A DNA stretch of 6,855 bases from Paenibacillus sp. (GCA_029256665.1 JAQSXN010000419.1:1-6855), one strand, 5' to 3'. Positions 1 through 6,778 are shown, counted from the first letter of the stretch. The notes: generated by a model not told the origin, from the letters alone. Translations and numbers: made by a program.

Positions 1-34
1 TGCGGCGCAGGCGCCAAGCAACCTCTCCACACGC

Positions 35-89
35 AAAAAAAGAAGCGCATCCCACAAGTCATGCGTGACTCATGGGACAGCTTCTTTTT
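35..89 (-). terminator. Bidirectional Rho-independent terminator after the bmrCD-like operon
   Basis: A long imperfect hairpin lies 20 bp past the stop of the second transporter gene. The outer stem pairs AAAAAGAAGC (37-46) with GCTTCTTTTT (80-89). Inside it TCCCA (50-54) pairs with TGGGA (73-77), and AGTCA (57-61) with TGACT (66-70) around a 4-nt loop. Read on the minus strand it ends in seven T (35-41), and on the plus strand in five T (85-89), so it can stop transcription both ways. This suggests that a convergent gene ends left of the window, but none is visible in bases 1-34. Confidence 0.85.
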
Positions 90-108
90 ACGATAAATGA
101 ATTTCCTT

Positions 109-2157
109 CTAAGCCGGCTGAGCCGCGCCGCCGCCCTGCTGCAGCTGGTACATCGCGAAATACTTGCCGCGATGCTGCATCAGCGCGTCGTGATTGCCGC
201 GCTCCACGATGACGCCGCGATCGAGCACCAGAATCTGATCCGCCTGGCGGATCGTGGACAGCCGGTGCGCGATGACGAACGTCGTGCGGCCCTTCTTGAG
301 CACGTCGAGCGCCGCCTGAATGATCGCCTCCGTCTCCGTGTCGATGCTGGCCGTCGCTTCGTCCAGAATCAGGATCGCCGGATCGTAGGCGAGCGCCCGG
401 GCGAAGGAGATCAACTGCCGCTGGCCGGCGGAGAGCGTCGCGCCTTTCTCGAGGACCGGCGCGTCGATGCCGCCCGGCAGCTGGCTGAACATCTCGTACG
501 CGCCCACGTCCCGGAGCGCTTGCTCCACGCGTTCCCGGCTAATCGCCGGGTTGTCGAGGCTTACATTGGACGCGATCGTCCCCGTGAACAGGAACGGATC
601 CTGCAGCACGATGCCCATATGCTGGCGCAACAGCTGCTTCGGAATATCGCGGACGTCCTTGCCGTCGACGACGATTCGCCCTTTATTGGTATCGTAGAAC
701 CGGAACAACAGGTTCAGAATCGAGCTTTTGCCCGAGCCGGTGTGGCCGACCAGCGCCACCGTCTCGCCTTGACGAGCGTGGAAGGTGACGTTCTTCAGCA
801 CGTACTCTTCCTTCTTGTAGGCGAAGGTGACGTTGTCGAACTCCACATCGCCTTTGTACCGCTCCATCCTGCCCGGCACGACGTCAATCCCCTCTTCGTC
901 CATAAGCTTGAACACGCGCTCCGCGGATACGCGGGCCGTCTCCAGATTGGACAGCTGGTTCACGATGCCGACGATCGGCGCGAACATCCGGTTCATGTAA
1001 TCGACGTACGCGTACAGCACGCCGACCGTCACCAAACCGCCAAGCGTGCCGCCCCAGAACATCCAGATGACGACCAGGAACAGGACGTTGCGCAAGACGT
1101 TAACCAAATTATGGGACGTAATGGAATTGAGGCTAAGCAGCTTGTTCTGATACTTGAAATAATAGTTGTTCAGCTCGTCGAATTCCTTGGTCGTCTCCTT
1201 CTGGCGACGAAATGCCTGGATAATCGTCATCCCCTGGATCGATTCGTTGATCATCGCGTTGATCTCGCTCAGCTTCGTGCGGATGATGCGATTGTATTTG
1301 GCCGCGAACTTTCGGTAGACGATAATCCATACGATCAGAATCGGAACGAGCGGCAGCGTGATCAGCGCGAGTCGTTCATCCAGCAGGAACAACGCTCCGA
1401 AGATCGCCACGATATAGATCGTCCCCGTAAAAAAGTTCGCGAGTACGCCCACGTACAGCTCCCTAATCGCTTCCGTGTCGTTCGTGACGCGGGAGACGAC
1501 CTGGCCGGCGGCCAGATTGTCGTAATATTGCACCGGCAGCCGCTGCGTATGGGCGAACACGTCGCCGCGCATCTTCTGCACAATGCGGTTGGCCGAGGTT
1601 TGCAGCAGCAGCCGCTGCCCGTATGCAAACGCGGCCACCAGAAGAAGCAAGCCGAAATACAGCGCCGCGAGGCGCAGCAAGCCCGGCACCTCCGGCTTGT
1701 AGAACGCGTACAGCTCGCCCTTTGTCAGCTTCCGTACCGGATATTGCGCGGTCGCGCCCGTATCCGGATTGGTTACGGTCATAACGCTCCCGCTAACCTT
1801 CTTGGCTCCGTCGATCGCCAACTCGCCGTCCAGGAAGTAGTAATCGCGGCCGACCTGGAGCACCCGCACCTCCTTGCCGACCCCGGCTTCGCCGTTCGAG
1901 GCCGCGCTTCCCTCCGATAATCGGTCCTCCCGTTTGTACCACTTGTCTTGATACCGCACCGCGTAAGACTGCTTGCCCTGCACTTCATGCCAAGGCTTCT
2001 CGATGCCCAGAATGTTCTGGTCGATCATCCGCTTCGCGATGAGCGGGCCCGTAAGCTCCGCGCAGACCGCGAGCACGAGTAGCAGCATCGCCAGCAGAAT
2101 CGGTTTCTTATATAACATGGCGTATTGAAACAACCGTTTGCCCGTTGGTGTGTTCAC
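109..2157 (-). CDS. bmrD: Heterodimeric multidrug ABC exporter, BmrD/YheH-like subunit (permease + ATPase)
   Basis: This 682-residue half-transporter is expected to pair with the upstream BmrC-like protein in the cell membrane and export drugs using ATP. It closely resembles B. subtilis YheH/BmrD (about 673 aa, from memory). TM1 lies near residues 19-41. About 110 polar residues (45-155) then precede TM2 (157-178), a large extracellular insertion typical of BmrD and absent from ordinary half-transporters. The ATPase domain has Walker A GHTGSGKS (471-478), Q-loop Q519, signature LSAGQ (575-579), Walker B ILILDE with catalytic Glu600, and the H-loop H631. The signature departs from LSGGQ, as expected for the subunit that gives its signature to the degenerate ATP site, while its own Walker A/B serve the active site. 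The GTG start has AGGAGG 11 nt upstream and matches the family N-terminus to within about three residues. The gene follows bmrC by 32 bp and ends at the terminator at 35-89. The exact substrates cannot be read from the sequence. Confidence 0.95.
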   Translation of the reverse strand: MNTPTGKRLFQYAMLYKKPILLAMLLLVLAVCAELTGPLIAKRMIDQNILGIEKPWHEVQGKQSYAVRYQDKWYKREDRLSEGSAASNGEAGVGKEVRVLQVGRDYYFLDGELAIDGAKKVSGSVMTVTNPDTGATAQYPVRKLTKGELYAFYKPEVPGLLRLAALYFGLLLLVAAFAYGQRLLLQTSANRIVQKMRGDVFAHTQRLPVQYYDNLAAGQVVSRVTNDTEAIRELYVGVLANFFTGTIYIVAIFGALFLLDERLALITLPLVPILIVWIIVYRKFAAKYNRIIRTKLSEINAMINESIQGMTIIQAFRRQKETTKEFDELNNYYFKYQNKLLSLNSITSHNLVNVLRNVLFLVVIWMFWGGTLGGLVTVGVLYAYVDYMNRMFAPIVGIVNQLSNLETARVSAERVFKLMDEEGIDVVPGRMERYKGDVEFDNVTFAYKKEEYVLKNVTFHARQGETVALVGHTGSGKSSILNLLFRFYDTNKGRIVVDGKDVRDIPKQLLRQHMGIVLQDPFLFTGTIASNVSLDNPAISRERVEQALRDVGAYEMFSQLPGGIDAPVLEKGATLSAGQRQLISFARALAYDPAILILDEATASIDTETEAIIQAALDVLKKGRTTFVIAHRLSTIRQADQILVLDRGVIVERGNHDALMQHRGKYFAMYQLQQGGGAAQPA

Positions 2158-2168
2158 TGTTCTTCACG

Positions 2169-2176
2169 CCTCCTAT
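2169..2176 (-). promoter_or_regulatory. Ribosome binding site of bmrD
   Basis: ATAGGAGG on the minus strand has a full AGGAGG core 11 nt before the GTG at 2157. The spacing is slightly long. A nearer GTG (inside GGCGTGAAG) is out of frame with the protein, so the start at 2157 is preferred. The site lies in the 32-bp gap after the bmrC stop, so bmrD has its own strong translation start within the operon. Confidence 0.7.
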
Positions 2177-2189
2177 CTCTCAGTAAAAT

Positions 2190-3938
2190 TTAGTTCTCGA
2201 TCGTCGCCTCGAGCTGCTGGCGATCGTATTGCTCGCGATACCAGCCGCCTCGCTCCAGCAACGTCTCGTGCGTGCCTTCCTCCACGATGCGTCCGTCGTC
2301 CATCACGACGATCCAGTCCGCATGCTGCACCGCGGATAACCTGTGCGTCGTGATCAAAGTGGTCTTGCCCGCGCGTTCCGTCCGGATGCCGTCGATAATT
2401 TCGGCTTCCGTCTTGGCGTCCACCGCGGACAAGGCGTCGTCGAGCATTAGTATTTCCGGATCCGCGATCAAAGCCCGCGCGATGCTGACCCGCTGCTTCT
2501 GGCCGCCGGAGAGCGCCACGCCCTTCTCGCCGACCATCGTGTCGAGGCCGTCCGGCAGGAACGCGATATCCTTGGCGAACGATGCGCGCTCGAGCGCGCG
2601 TTGCAGATCCTCTTCGGTGCCGCCGCCTTCGCAGCCGAAGAATATATTTTCGCGAATCGTCTTCGAGAATAGAATCGGCTGCTGCGGCACATACCCGATC
2701 CAGCCAAGCACCTTGTCGAACGCCAGATTCTCGATCGGTTCGCCCGACAATCGGATCGCGCCTTGGCCGACCGGATATTCGCGAAGCAATTGCTTCAATA
2801 GCGTCGTCTTGCCGCTGCCCGTCCGTCCCACGATGCCGAGCGTCTCGCCTTGGCGCAGCTTGAACGTCACATTCGACAGATTGTCGACTTGGGACGACGG
2901 GTATTTGAAGGTTACGCGGTCGAATTCGATCATCGTCGGGTTGCTTACGGACGCGGGCTGAGCCGCTTCCTTCACGTCCGGCTTGTAGCCGAGCGTCTCG
3001 TTCACCCGGTCGATCGAGGCGTTGCCGCGCTGCATAATGTTGATGAGCTCGCCGATCGCGAACATCGGCCAGATGAGCATCCCGAGGAAAATATTAAACG
3101 ATACCAGCTCGCCGAGCGTAATCTCGTTCTGGAACACCAGGAAACCGCCGTAGCAGAGACCGATGAGATAACTTGTGCCGACCAGCACCTTCATCGTGGG
3201 CTCGAAGAGCGCGTCGATGCGGGCAACGGCGATGTTTTTGCCAAGCACGTCATTGGTTTTGGCCGCAAAACGGGCTTCGCTCGCCTCCTCCTGCACGAAG
3301 GCGCGGATGACGCGCACGCCGGATACGGACTCCAGCACGCTGTCGTTCAGCTCGCCGAACGCATCCTGCGCATCCGTGAACCGCTGATGGATTTTCTTGC
3401 CGTAGTAGGACATCGCGATCGCCATCAGCGGCAGCGGCAACAACGCGGCCAGCGTCAGCTTGAAGCTGATGCCCACGGCCATGACGATCAATATCGTGAT
3501 CATGAACAATGTCGAATCGACGAGGGTCAGAATGCCGAACCCCGCCGTCATCGAGACGGCGCCAAGATCGTTGGTCGCGCGGGCCATCAGGTCGCCCGTC
3601 CGGTTGCGCTCGTAGAACGTCGGCTTCATCTTGAGAAAATGCCCGATCAGACTAGACCGCAGCAAACGCTCCAGCACGAACGCGCCTCCGAATAATTTGT
3701 AATGCCACACGTACGTGATGCCGTAGCCGACGACCGTCAGCCCGATCCACAAATACATGATCCGGTTAAACTCCGCCGTGCCGATCGTGCTCTGATGAAT
3801 GCCGTCCACCAAGTAGCCGAGCAGCCAAGGCGGGATAATGTCGATAATGCCGGTAAGCACGAGCAACGAGATGGCAATCGTGTACCGCTTCCAGCTCTGC
3901 TTGAAGAACCAGCTAAGCTTCTTTAATACGCTGAACAT
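2190..3938 (-). CDS. bmrC: Heterodimeric multidrug ABC exporter, BmrC/YheI-like subunit (permease + ATPase)
   Basis: This half-transporter is the first gene of the bmrCD-like operon and the partner of the downstream BmrD-like protein. I start it at the ATG at 3938 (582 aa). Its N-terminus MFSVLKKLSWFFK matches that of B. subtilis YheI (585 aa, from memory), and a GGAAGGTG site lies about 11 nt upstream. An in-frame GTG at 3950 would add four residues but would overlap that site. Numbering below is from the GTG; subtract 4 for the ATG form. Six membrane segments occupy about residues 24-300. The ATPase domain has Walker A GRTGSGKT (375-382), Q-loop Q423, canonical signature LSGGQ (480-484), Walker B LMLDD (501-505) and the H-loop H536. 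Asp505 replaces the catalytic glutamate, the known mark of the degenerate site in BmrC-type subunits. Expression is probably controlled by the attenuator just upstream. The substrate range is unknown. Confidence 0.95.
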   Translation of the reverse strand: MFSVLKKLSWFFKQSWKRYTIAISLLVLTGIIDIIPPWLLGYLVDGIHQSTIGTAEFNRIMYLWIGLTVVGYGITYVWHYKLFGGAFVLERLLRSSLIGHFLKMKPTFYERNRTGDLMARATNDLGAVSMTAGFGILTLVDSTLFMITILIVMAVGISFKLTLAALLPLPLMAIAMSYYGKKIHQRFTDAQDAFGELNDSVLESVSGVRVIRAFVQEEASEARFAAKTNDVLGKNIAVARIDALFEPTMKVLVGTSYLIGLCYGGFLVFQNEITLGELVSFNIFLGMLIWPMFAIGELINIMQRGNASIDRVNETLGYKPDVKEAAQPASVSNPTMIEFDRVTFKYPSSQVDNLSNVTFKLRQGETLGIVGRTGSGKTTLLKQLLREYPVGQGAIRLSGEPIENLAFDKVLGWIGYVPQQPILFSKTIRENIFFGCEGGGTEEDLQRALERASFAKDIAFLPDGLDTMVGEKGVALSGGQKQRVSIARALIADPEILMLDDALSAVDAKTEAEIIDGIRTERAGKTTLITTHRLSAVQHADWIVVMDDGRIVEEGTHETLLERGGWYREQYDRQQLEATIEN

Positions 3939-3949
3939 TGTGTCGTTCA

Positions 3950-3957
3950 CACCTTCC
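3950..3957 (-). promoter_or_regulatory. Ribosome binding site that decides the bmrC start
   Basis: GGAAGGTG on the minus strand is the only purine-rich site before bmrC. It lies about 11 nt from the ATG at 3938 but touches the in-frame GTG at 3950, which could not use it. It therefore favours the ATG start, in agreement with the N-terminus of B. subtilis YheI. Confidence 0.5.
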
Positions 3958-4002
3958 GTTCAAGTCCGCGCGCGAGTCCATGGGGGGTCGGCGGGAAATC
4001 TC

Positions 4003-4014
4003 TCTGTCTGTCTG
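4003..4014. repeat. Short tetranucleotide repeat (TCTG)x3
   Basis: Three perfect TCTG units (CAGA on the minus strand), next to a further TCTCTC stretch, follow directly after the attenuator T-tract in the unstructured leader before bmrC. The repeat is short and may be chance. It lies outside coding sequence, so changes in copy number would alter only the spacing. Confidence 0.4.
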
Positions 4015-4015
4015 C

Positions 4016-4053
4016 AAAAAAATAAAAAGCGCGCCGCCGTAAGCGACACGCTT
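4016..4053 (-). terminator. Attenuator: intrinsic terminator in the bmrC leader
   Basis: On the minus strand AAGCGTGTCGC (4053-4043) pairs with GCGGCGCGCTT (4037-4027), giving 11 bp with two G-U pairs around a 5-nt loop. It is followed by TTTTTATTTTTTT (4028-4016, the first two T shared with the stem base). This is a canonical Rho-independent terminator in the sense direction only. It sits between the leader promoter (4314-4342) and bmrC, about 80 nt before the ATG, so transcripts must read through it to express the transporter. B. subtilis bmrCD is controlled by ribosome-mediated attenuation of the same general layout (established knowledge). Operation here is inferred. Confidence 0.85.
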
Positions 4054-4092
4054 CTTCAACCACAAGAGAACGCGCCCGCATAAGCGGGTCGC
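4043..4092 (-). promoter_or_regulatory. Candidate antiterminator helix competing with the attenuator
   Basis: The minus-strand segment GCGACCCGCTT (4092-4082) is complementary at 10 of 11 positions to AAGCGTGTCGC (4053-4043), the left arm of the terminator stem, with a single C/U mismatch. Pairing them would prevent the terminator from forming. The same segment can instead fold into a small hairpin, CCCGC (4088-4084) with GCGGG (4079-4075) around a 4-nt loop, which would free the terminator arm. Two mutually exclusive folds are what an attenuation switch requires. The pairing was seen by eye; energies were not calculated. Confidence 0.55.
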
Positions 4093-4111
4093 AAAGCTCC
4101 GGATGGCATAA

Positions 4112-4151
4112 CGAAGGCGCATGGCTACGGCAACGTAACCATGCGCCTTCG
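4112..4151 (-). promoter_or_regulatory. Strong leader hairpin with no T-tract
   Basis: CGAAGGCGCATGG and its exact complement (4112-4124 with 4139-4151) form a perfect 13-bp stem. After one mismatch, four more pairs (TACG/CGTA, 4126-4129 with 4134-4137) close a 4-nt loop. Neither side is followed by a T-run, so it is not an intrinsic terminator by itself. It lies between the candidate leader peptide stop (4175) and the antiterminator/terminator pair, which suggests a role in the switch as a pause site or an alternative pairing arm. It could also act in RNA stability. Confidence 0.6.
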
Positions 4152-4174
4152 ATTCAAGGGGGTTCCCCTAAGTA

Positions 4175-4270
4175 TCAAATCGATAAATCGCGCGCTGGGA
4201 TTACGTTACGGAGATGTGGTTGATGCAATTGTCCGCGATGGACCGCAGTAAAGCGACCTTGGTTATCCAT
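4175..4270 (-). CDS. Candidate leader peptide of the bmrCD attenuator (31 aa)
   Basis: This small reading frame encodes 31 residues, beginning MDNQGRFTAVHRG and ending VIPARDLSI. It starts with ATG 10 nt after a purine-rich site AAAGGGG (4287-4281) and about 37 nt into the transcript from the promoter at 4314-4342. It stops 24 nt before the strong hairpin at 4112-4151. Its position matches that of bmrB, the leader peptide of B. subtilis bmrCD, whose translation tunes readthrough, but I cannot claim sequence similarity to BmrB. It is polar, rich in His, Gln and Arg, and has no membrane segment, so a regulatory role in cis is more likely than a protein function. Translation is unproven. Confidence 0.45.
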   Translation of the reverse strand: MDNQGRFTAVHRGQLHQPHLRNVIPARDLSI

Positions 4271-4313
4271 ATCTCGTAATCCCCTTTCCCGTCTCTGCTT
4301 GATCTACTTTGTC

Positions 4314-4342
4314 ACTGTAACACCGCAAGAAATAGCTGTCAA
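4314..4342 (-). promoter_or_regulatory. Sigma-A-type promoter of the bmrCD leader
   Basis: A perfect -35 TTGACA (4342-4337) is followed after 17 bp by the -10 TACAGT (4319-4314), which is preceded by TG one base upstream (an extended -10). Transcription would start near 4307, giving a leader of about 370 nt before bmrC. The -35 begins 12 bp after the frame-restored stop of the helicase gene (4355) and overlaps the stop used by the shifted frame (4339-4341). Confidence 0.65.
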
Positions 4343-6771
4343 TCGTAATATTCGCTAAAATCGTTCTTTACCTTTAAGGCTCGCCAGCCACTCTTCGGGC
4401 AGCAGCCTGCGGTAGGACGATTGCAAATACCGGTCGTCCACCAGCGTGATCGTCCCGCTGTCCGTCTCCGTGCGGGTCGCCCGCCCGCCTGCAGCACCTT
4501 GTTCATCCCGGGGATGACATAAGCGTAATCGTAGCCGCTCTTGCCCTCGCGCTGGAAGAAATCCCGCAGCAGGTTGCGCTCCAGACCGAGCTGGGGCAAG
4601 CCGACTCCGATGACAATGACGCCGATGAGCCTGTCACCGGGCAAGTCGACGCCTTCGGAGAATACGCCGCCTAGCACGGCGAACCCGACAAGCGTCCGCT
4701 CGCCGTCCGGCCGGAAGTCGGCGAGAAACGCATCGCGTTCCTCCTCGCTCATGTCGGTGCGCTGCAGCTTGACGACGGATCCGCTCTCCGATCCCTCTTG
4801 CTTTGTATATGCGTCGTAGACATCTTTCATGTAGGCATACGAGGGGAAAAAGACAAAATAATTGCCTTTACGCTTCGCGATCGTATCCGCGATCAGCTTC
4901 GCGATCGGCCCGTACGACTCGTTACGATCCTGATAACGCGTCGAGATCGGACGGACGTCGACCTGCAGCCGCTCGCTCTCGAACGGCGACGGAAGCGCCA
5001 GCGTATAATCCTGATCGGATGCGCCAAGCATATCCATGTAATAACGGACAGGCGTCAATGTCGCGGAGAAGTACACATGGGAACGATACCCTTTCGCCTG
5101 TTCCTTAAGCAGCTCCGACGGATCCATGCAGAACAGCTTCACCCGCATATCGAGCCGGGTCACCTCCGCAAAGGTGGCGAAACGTTCGTCGTACAGCTTG
5201 GCCATCCGGAGAAACTGCGACACGGCGAAGTATGCGTCGAGAAGCGTGTTGTCTCCGTCTCCGCCCGCCCCGCCTGCGCCGTTGCCGCCGAAGGACGAAG
5301 CGCCGGGATCCAGCGAGCCGCTCGCCTGCACGTAGAACCCGCCGTCCAGCACCTGCTCGGCCGCTTGGGCGAACCGCTCCGCGTGCTTCACCAGCTCATC
5401 CGGCAGCATATTCGACACGACGGGCTTGTCCTTGTTGTCCTCGATCGTCTTCCGCAACGCCACAAAATATTCGTTAATCGCTTTCGACGCCTCGTATAGG
5501 CCGCGATGCTTGCCCTTCTGCTCGCGCTGCAGCGTCTGGAACGGCCATCTCGTCAGCTCCGCCGAGAAGATGTCGCGCGCCCTGTCCACGAGATTATGCG
5601 CCTCGTCGACCAGCAGCGCCGTCGCTTTTTTGCCCTCGGCATATTGCCGCTTAAACGAGATACGGGGGTCGAACACGTAGTTATAGTCGCATATAACCGC
5701 GTCGGAAGCGTAAGCGGCGTCCAGCGACATCTCGAACGGACAGACGGTATGCTTGCGGGCATACTGCTCGATCGTGGCGCGCGACATGATCGTCTCGTGC
5801 TCCAGCATGTCGAGGATCGCGCCGTTGATCCGGTCGTAATAACCGTCCGCGAACGGGCAATGCTCCTTGTCGCAGCGCACCTCGTCTTGGAAGCAGATCT
5901 TATCCTTAGCCGTTATCGTGACGGAGTGGATATGCAGGCCCCTCTTCCGCATATGCTTCAGCGCATCCTCAGCCGCGGCGCGAGTCGTCGTTCGGGCGGT
6001 CAAATAGTAGAGCCGCTTCAGCATCCCGTTTCCCATCGCTTTGATGGCGGGGTACGTCGTCGAGATCGTCTTGCCGATGCCCGTCGGCGCCTTTGCATAA
6101 AGGGAGACGCCCTCTTCGATCGTCTTATATACCGCGCCGGCCAGCTTACGCTGCCCTGCCCGGTAGTTGTCGAACGGGAACGCGAGCGAGGCGATGCTGG
6201 CATCACGCTCCGCCTCATGTCGTTGCTTGAGCTTGGCGTAAGGCGCGTATTGTCGAAGGATATGTTCGATCTGCTCTTCCAGCTCGCCAAAGCTCGCCTC
6301 GCGCCGGAATCGCTTCGTCTCCCCCGTATCCTTGTGCACGTAGGTCAGCTGAATGCCCATGGCGGGCAACCCTTCGTCTCTCGCGTACATATAGGCATAA
6401 AATAGCGCCTGCGCCCAGTGCACGGGCTTGTCCTCCAGCAAGGAAAGGTCGGCGCGCGTCGACTTGATCTCGTCGATCGTCGGCATCCCCTCCGTGGCGA
6501 GCAAGCCGTCGCACCGTCCGTCCACGGCAAAGAGCATGCCTTCGCACTCGATCTCCGTGCTCAGGTATACTTCCTTCCGATCCCCTTCGCCGTACGTCTC
6601 CTGCACCCGCTGATGCGCCTTCGTCCCTTCCTGGAGCGAATCCATCGACTGCAGGCGGGAATCGATGCTGCCGCTCAGGAACACGTATTCCACCAGCTGC
6701 CGCACCTGCAGCGCCACCGTATACGGTGGCACGGCAACCAGCTCTTCCGCTCGCTCCTTATTCTCTCCCAC
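4339..6771 (-). CDS. PD-(D/E)XK nuclease + XPD/DinG-type Fe-S helicase, frameshifted near the C-terminus
   Basis: The open frame encodes 810 residues from a GTG with AAAAGGGGA upstream. It is probably a DNA-repair enzyme that cuts and unwinds DNA. Residues 50-125 carry a RecB/Cas4-like nuclease core: H53, D88, E101-I-K103 and the Q121-x3-Y125 motif. The superfamily 2 helicase follows: Walker A APTGIGKT (228-235), cysteines C293, C300, C305 and C344 that probably bind a 4Fe-4S cluster, DEAH box (389-392), motif III SAT (569-571) and motif V GVFSEGVDLPGD (702-713). A Gly-rich insert lies at 495-506. From Q761 the frame is wrong. The shifted tail is Arg/Trp/Cys-rich, while the neighbouring frame gives the expected sequence (LVDDRYLQSSYRRLLPEEWL and on to KGKERF) ending at 4355, about 806 residues in all. 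The copy is thus either a pseudogene, a reversible repeat-length variant or a sequencing error. An SOS box precedes it. It is not E. coli-type DinG, which lacks the nuclease domain, nor S. aureus-type, which has a DnaQ-like one. Confidence 0.88.
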   Translation of the reverse strand: MGENKERAEELVAVPPYTVALQVRQLVEYVFLSGSIDSRLQSMDSLQEGTKAHQRVQETYGEGDRKEVYLSTEIECEGMLFAVDGRCDGLLATEGMPTIDEIKSTRADLSLLEDKPVHWAQALFYAYMYARDEGLPAMGIQLTYVHKDTGETKRFRREASFGELEEQIEHILRQYAPYAKLKQRHEAERDASIASLAFPFDNYRAGQRKLAGAVYKTIEEGVSLYAKAPTGIGKTISTTYPAIKAMGNGMLKRLYYLTARTTTRAAAEDALKHMRKRGLHIHSVTITAKDKICFQDEVRCDKEHCPFADGYYDRINGAILDMLEHETIMSRATIEQYARKHTVCPFEMSLDAAYASDAVICDYNYVFDPRISFKRQYAEGKKATALLVDEAHNLVDRARDIFSAELTRWPFQTLQREQKGKHRGLYEASKAINEYFVALRKTIEDNKDKPVVSNMLPDELVKHAERFAQAAEQVLDGGFYVQASGSLDPGASSFGGNGAGGAGGDGDNTLLDAYFAVSQFLRMAKLYDERFATFAEVTRLDMRVKLFCMDPSELLKEQAKGYRSHVYFSATLTPVRYYMDMLGASDQDYTLALPSPFESERLQVDVRPISTRYQDRNESYGPIAKLIADTIAKRKGNYFVFFPSYAYMKDVYDAYTKQEGSESGSVVKLQRTDMSEEERDAFLADFRPDGERTLVGFAVLGGVFSEGVDLPGDRLIGVIVIGVGLPQLGLERNLLRDFFQREGKSGYDYAYVIPGMNKVLQAGGRPARRRTAGRSRWWTTGICNRPTAGCCPKSGWRALKVKNDFSEYYD
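4478..4489 (-). repeat. (GGCG)x3 repeat at the helicase frame break (motif VI)
   Basis: On the minus strand the codon for Q761 runs into three tandem GGCG units and then ACCCGC. Read as it stands, motif VI becomes Q-A-G-G-R-P-A-R and the frame is lost. With four units it reads Q-A-G-G-R-A-T-R, the expected Q-x-x-G-R-x-x-R of this helicase family, and continues in the conserved frame to the stop at 4355. One lost unit by replication slippage, or a base-calling error in this GC-rich run, explains the break. Confidence 0.75.
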
Positions 6772-6778
6772 GTCGCCG

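Noticed and set aside
1..34. Possible end of a convergent plus-strand gene
   Set aside because: The stretch is too short to show coding character, and none of the frames stops before the terminator in a convincing place.
97..1920. Long plus-strand open frame (607 codons) opposite bmrD
   Set aside because: It is exactly antisense to a strongly conserved ABC transporter gene. Its product is Arg/His/Asp-rich with no recognisable domain, as expected from a GC-rich gene read backwards. No ribosome binding site supports it.
2850..3695. Plus-strand open frame (281 codons) opposite bmrC
   Set aside because: It is a shadow of the bmrC coding strand, with biased composition and no domain or start signal.
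3913..4122. Minus-strand frame of 69 codons running through the attenuator into bmrC
   Set aside because: Its ATG is buried in the right arm of the 13-bp hairpin with no Shine-Dalgarno site, and it crosses the terminator and T-tract. It could be an alternative leader frame but has less support than the frame at 4175-4270.
4478..4489. Programmed ribosomal frameshift in the helicase
   Set aside because: There is no slippery heptamer such as A-AAA-AAG and no conserved reason to shift. Loss of one GGCG unit explains the break more simply and restores the motif VI spacing.
5506..6405. Plus-strand open frame (299 codons) opposite the helicase
   Set aside because: It is antisense to conserved helicase motifs, Arg/Leu-rich and without family resemblance.
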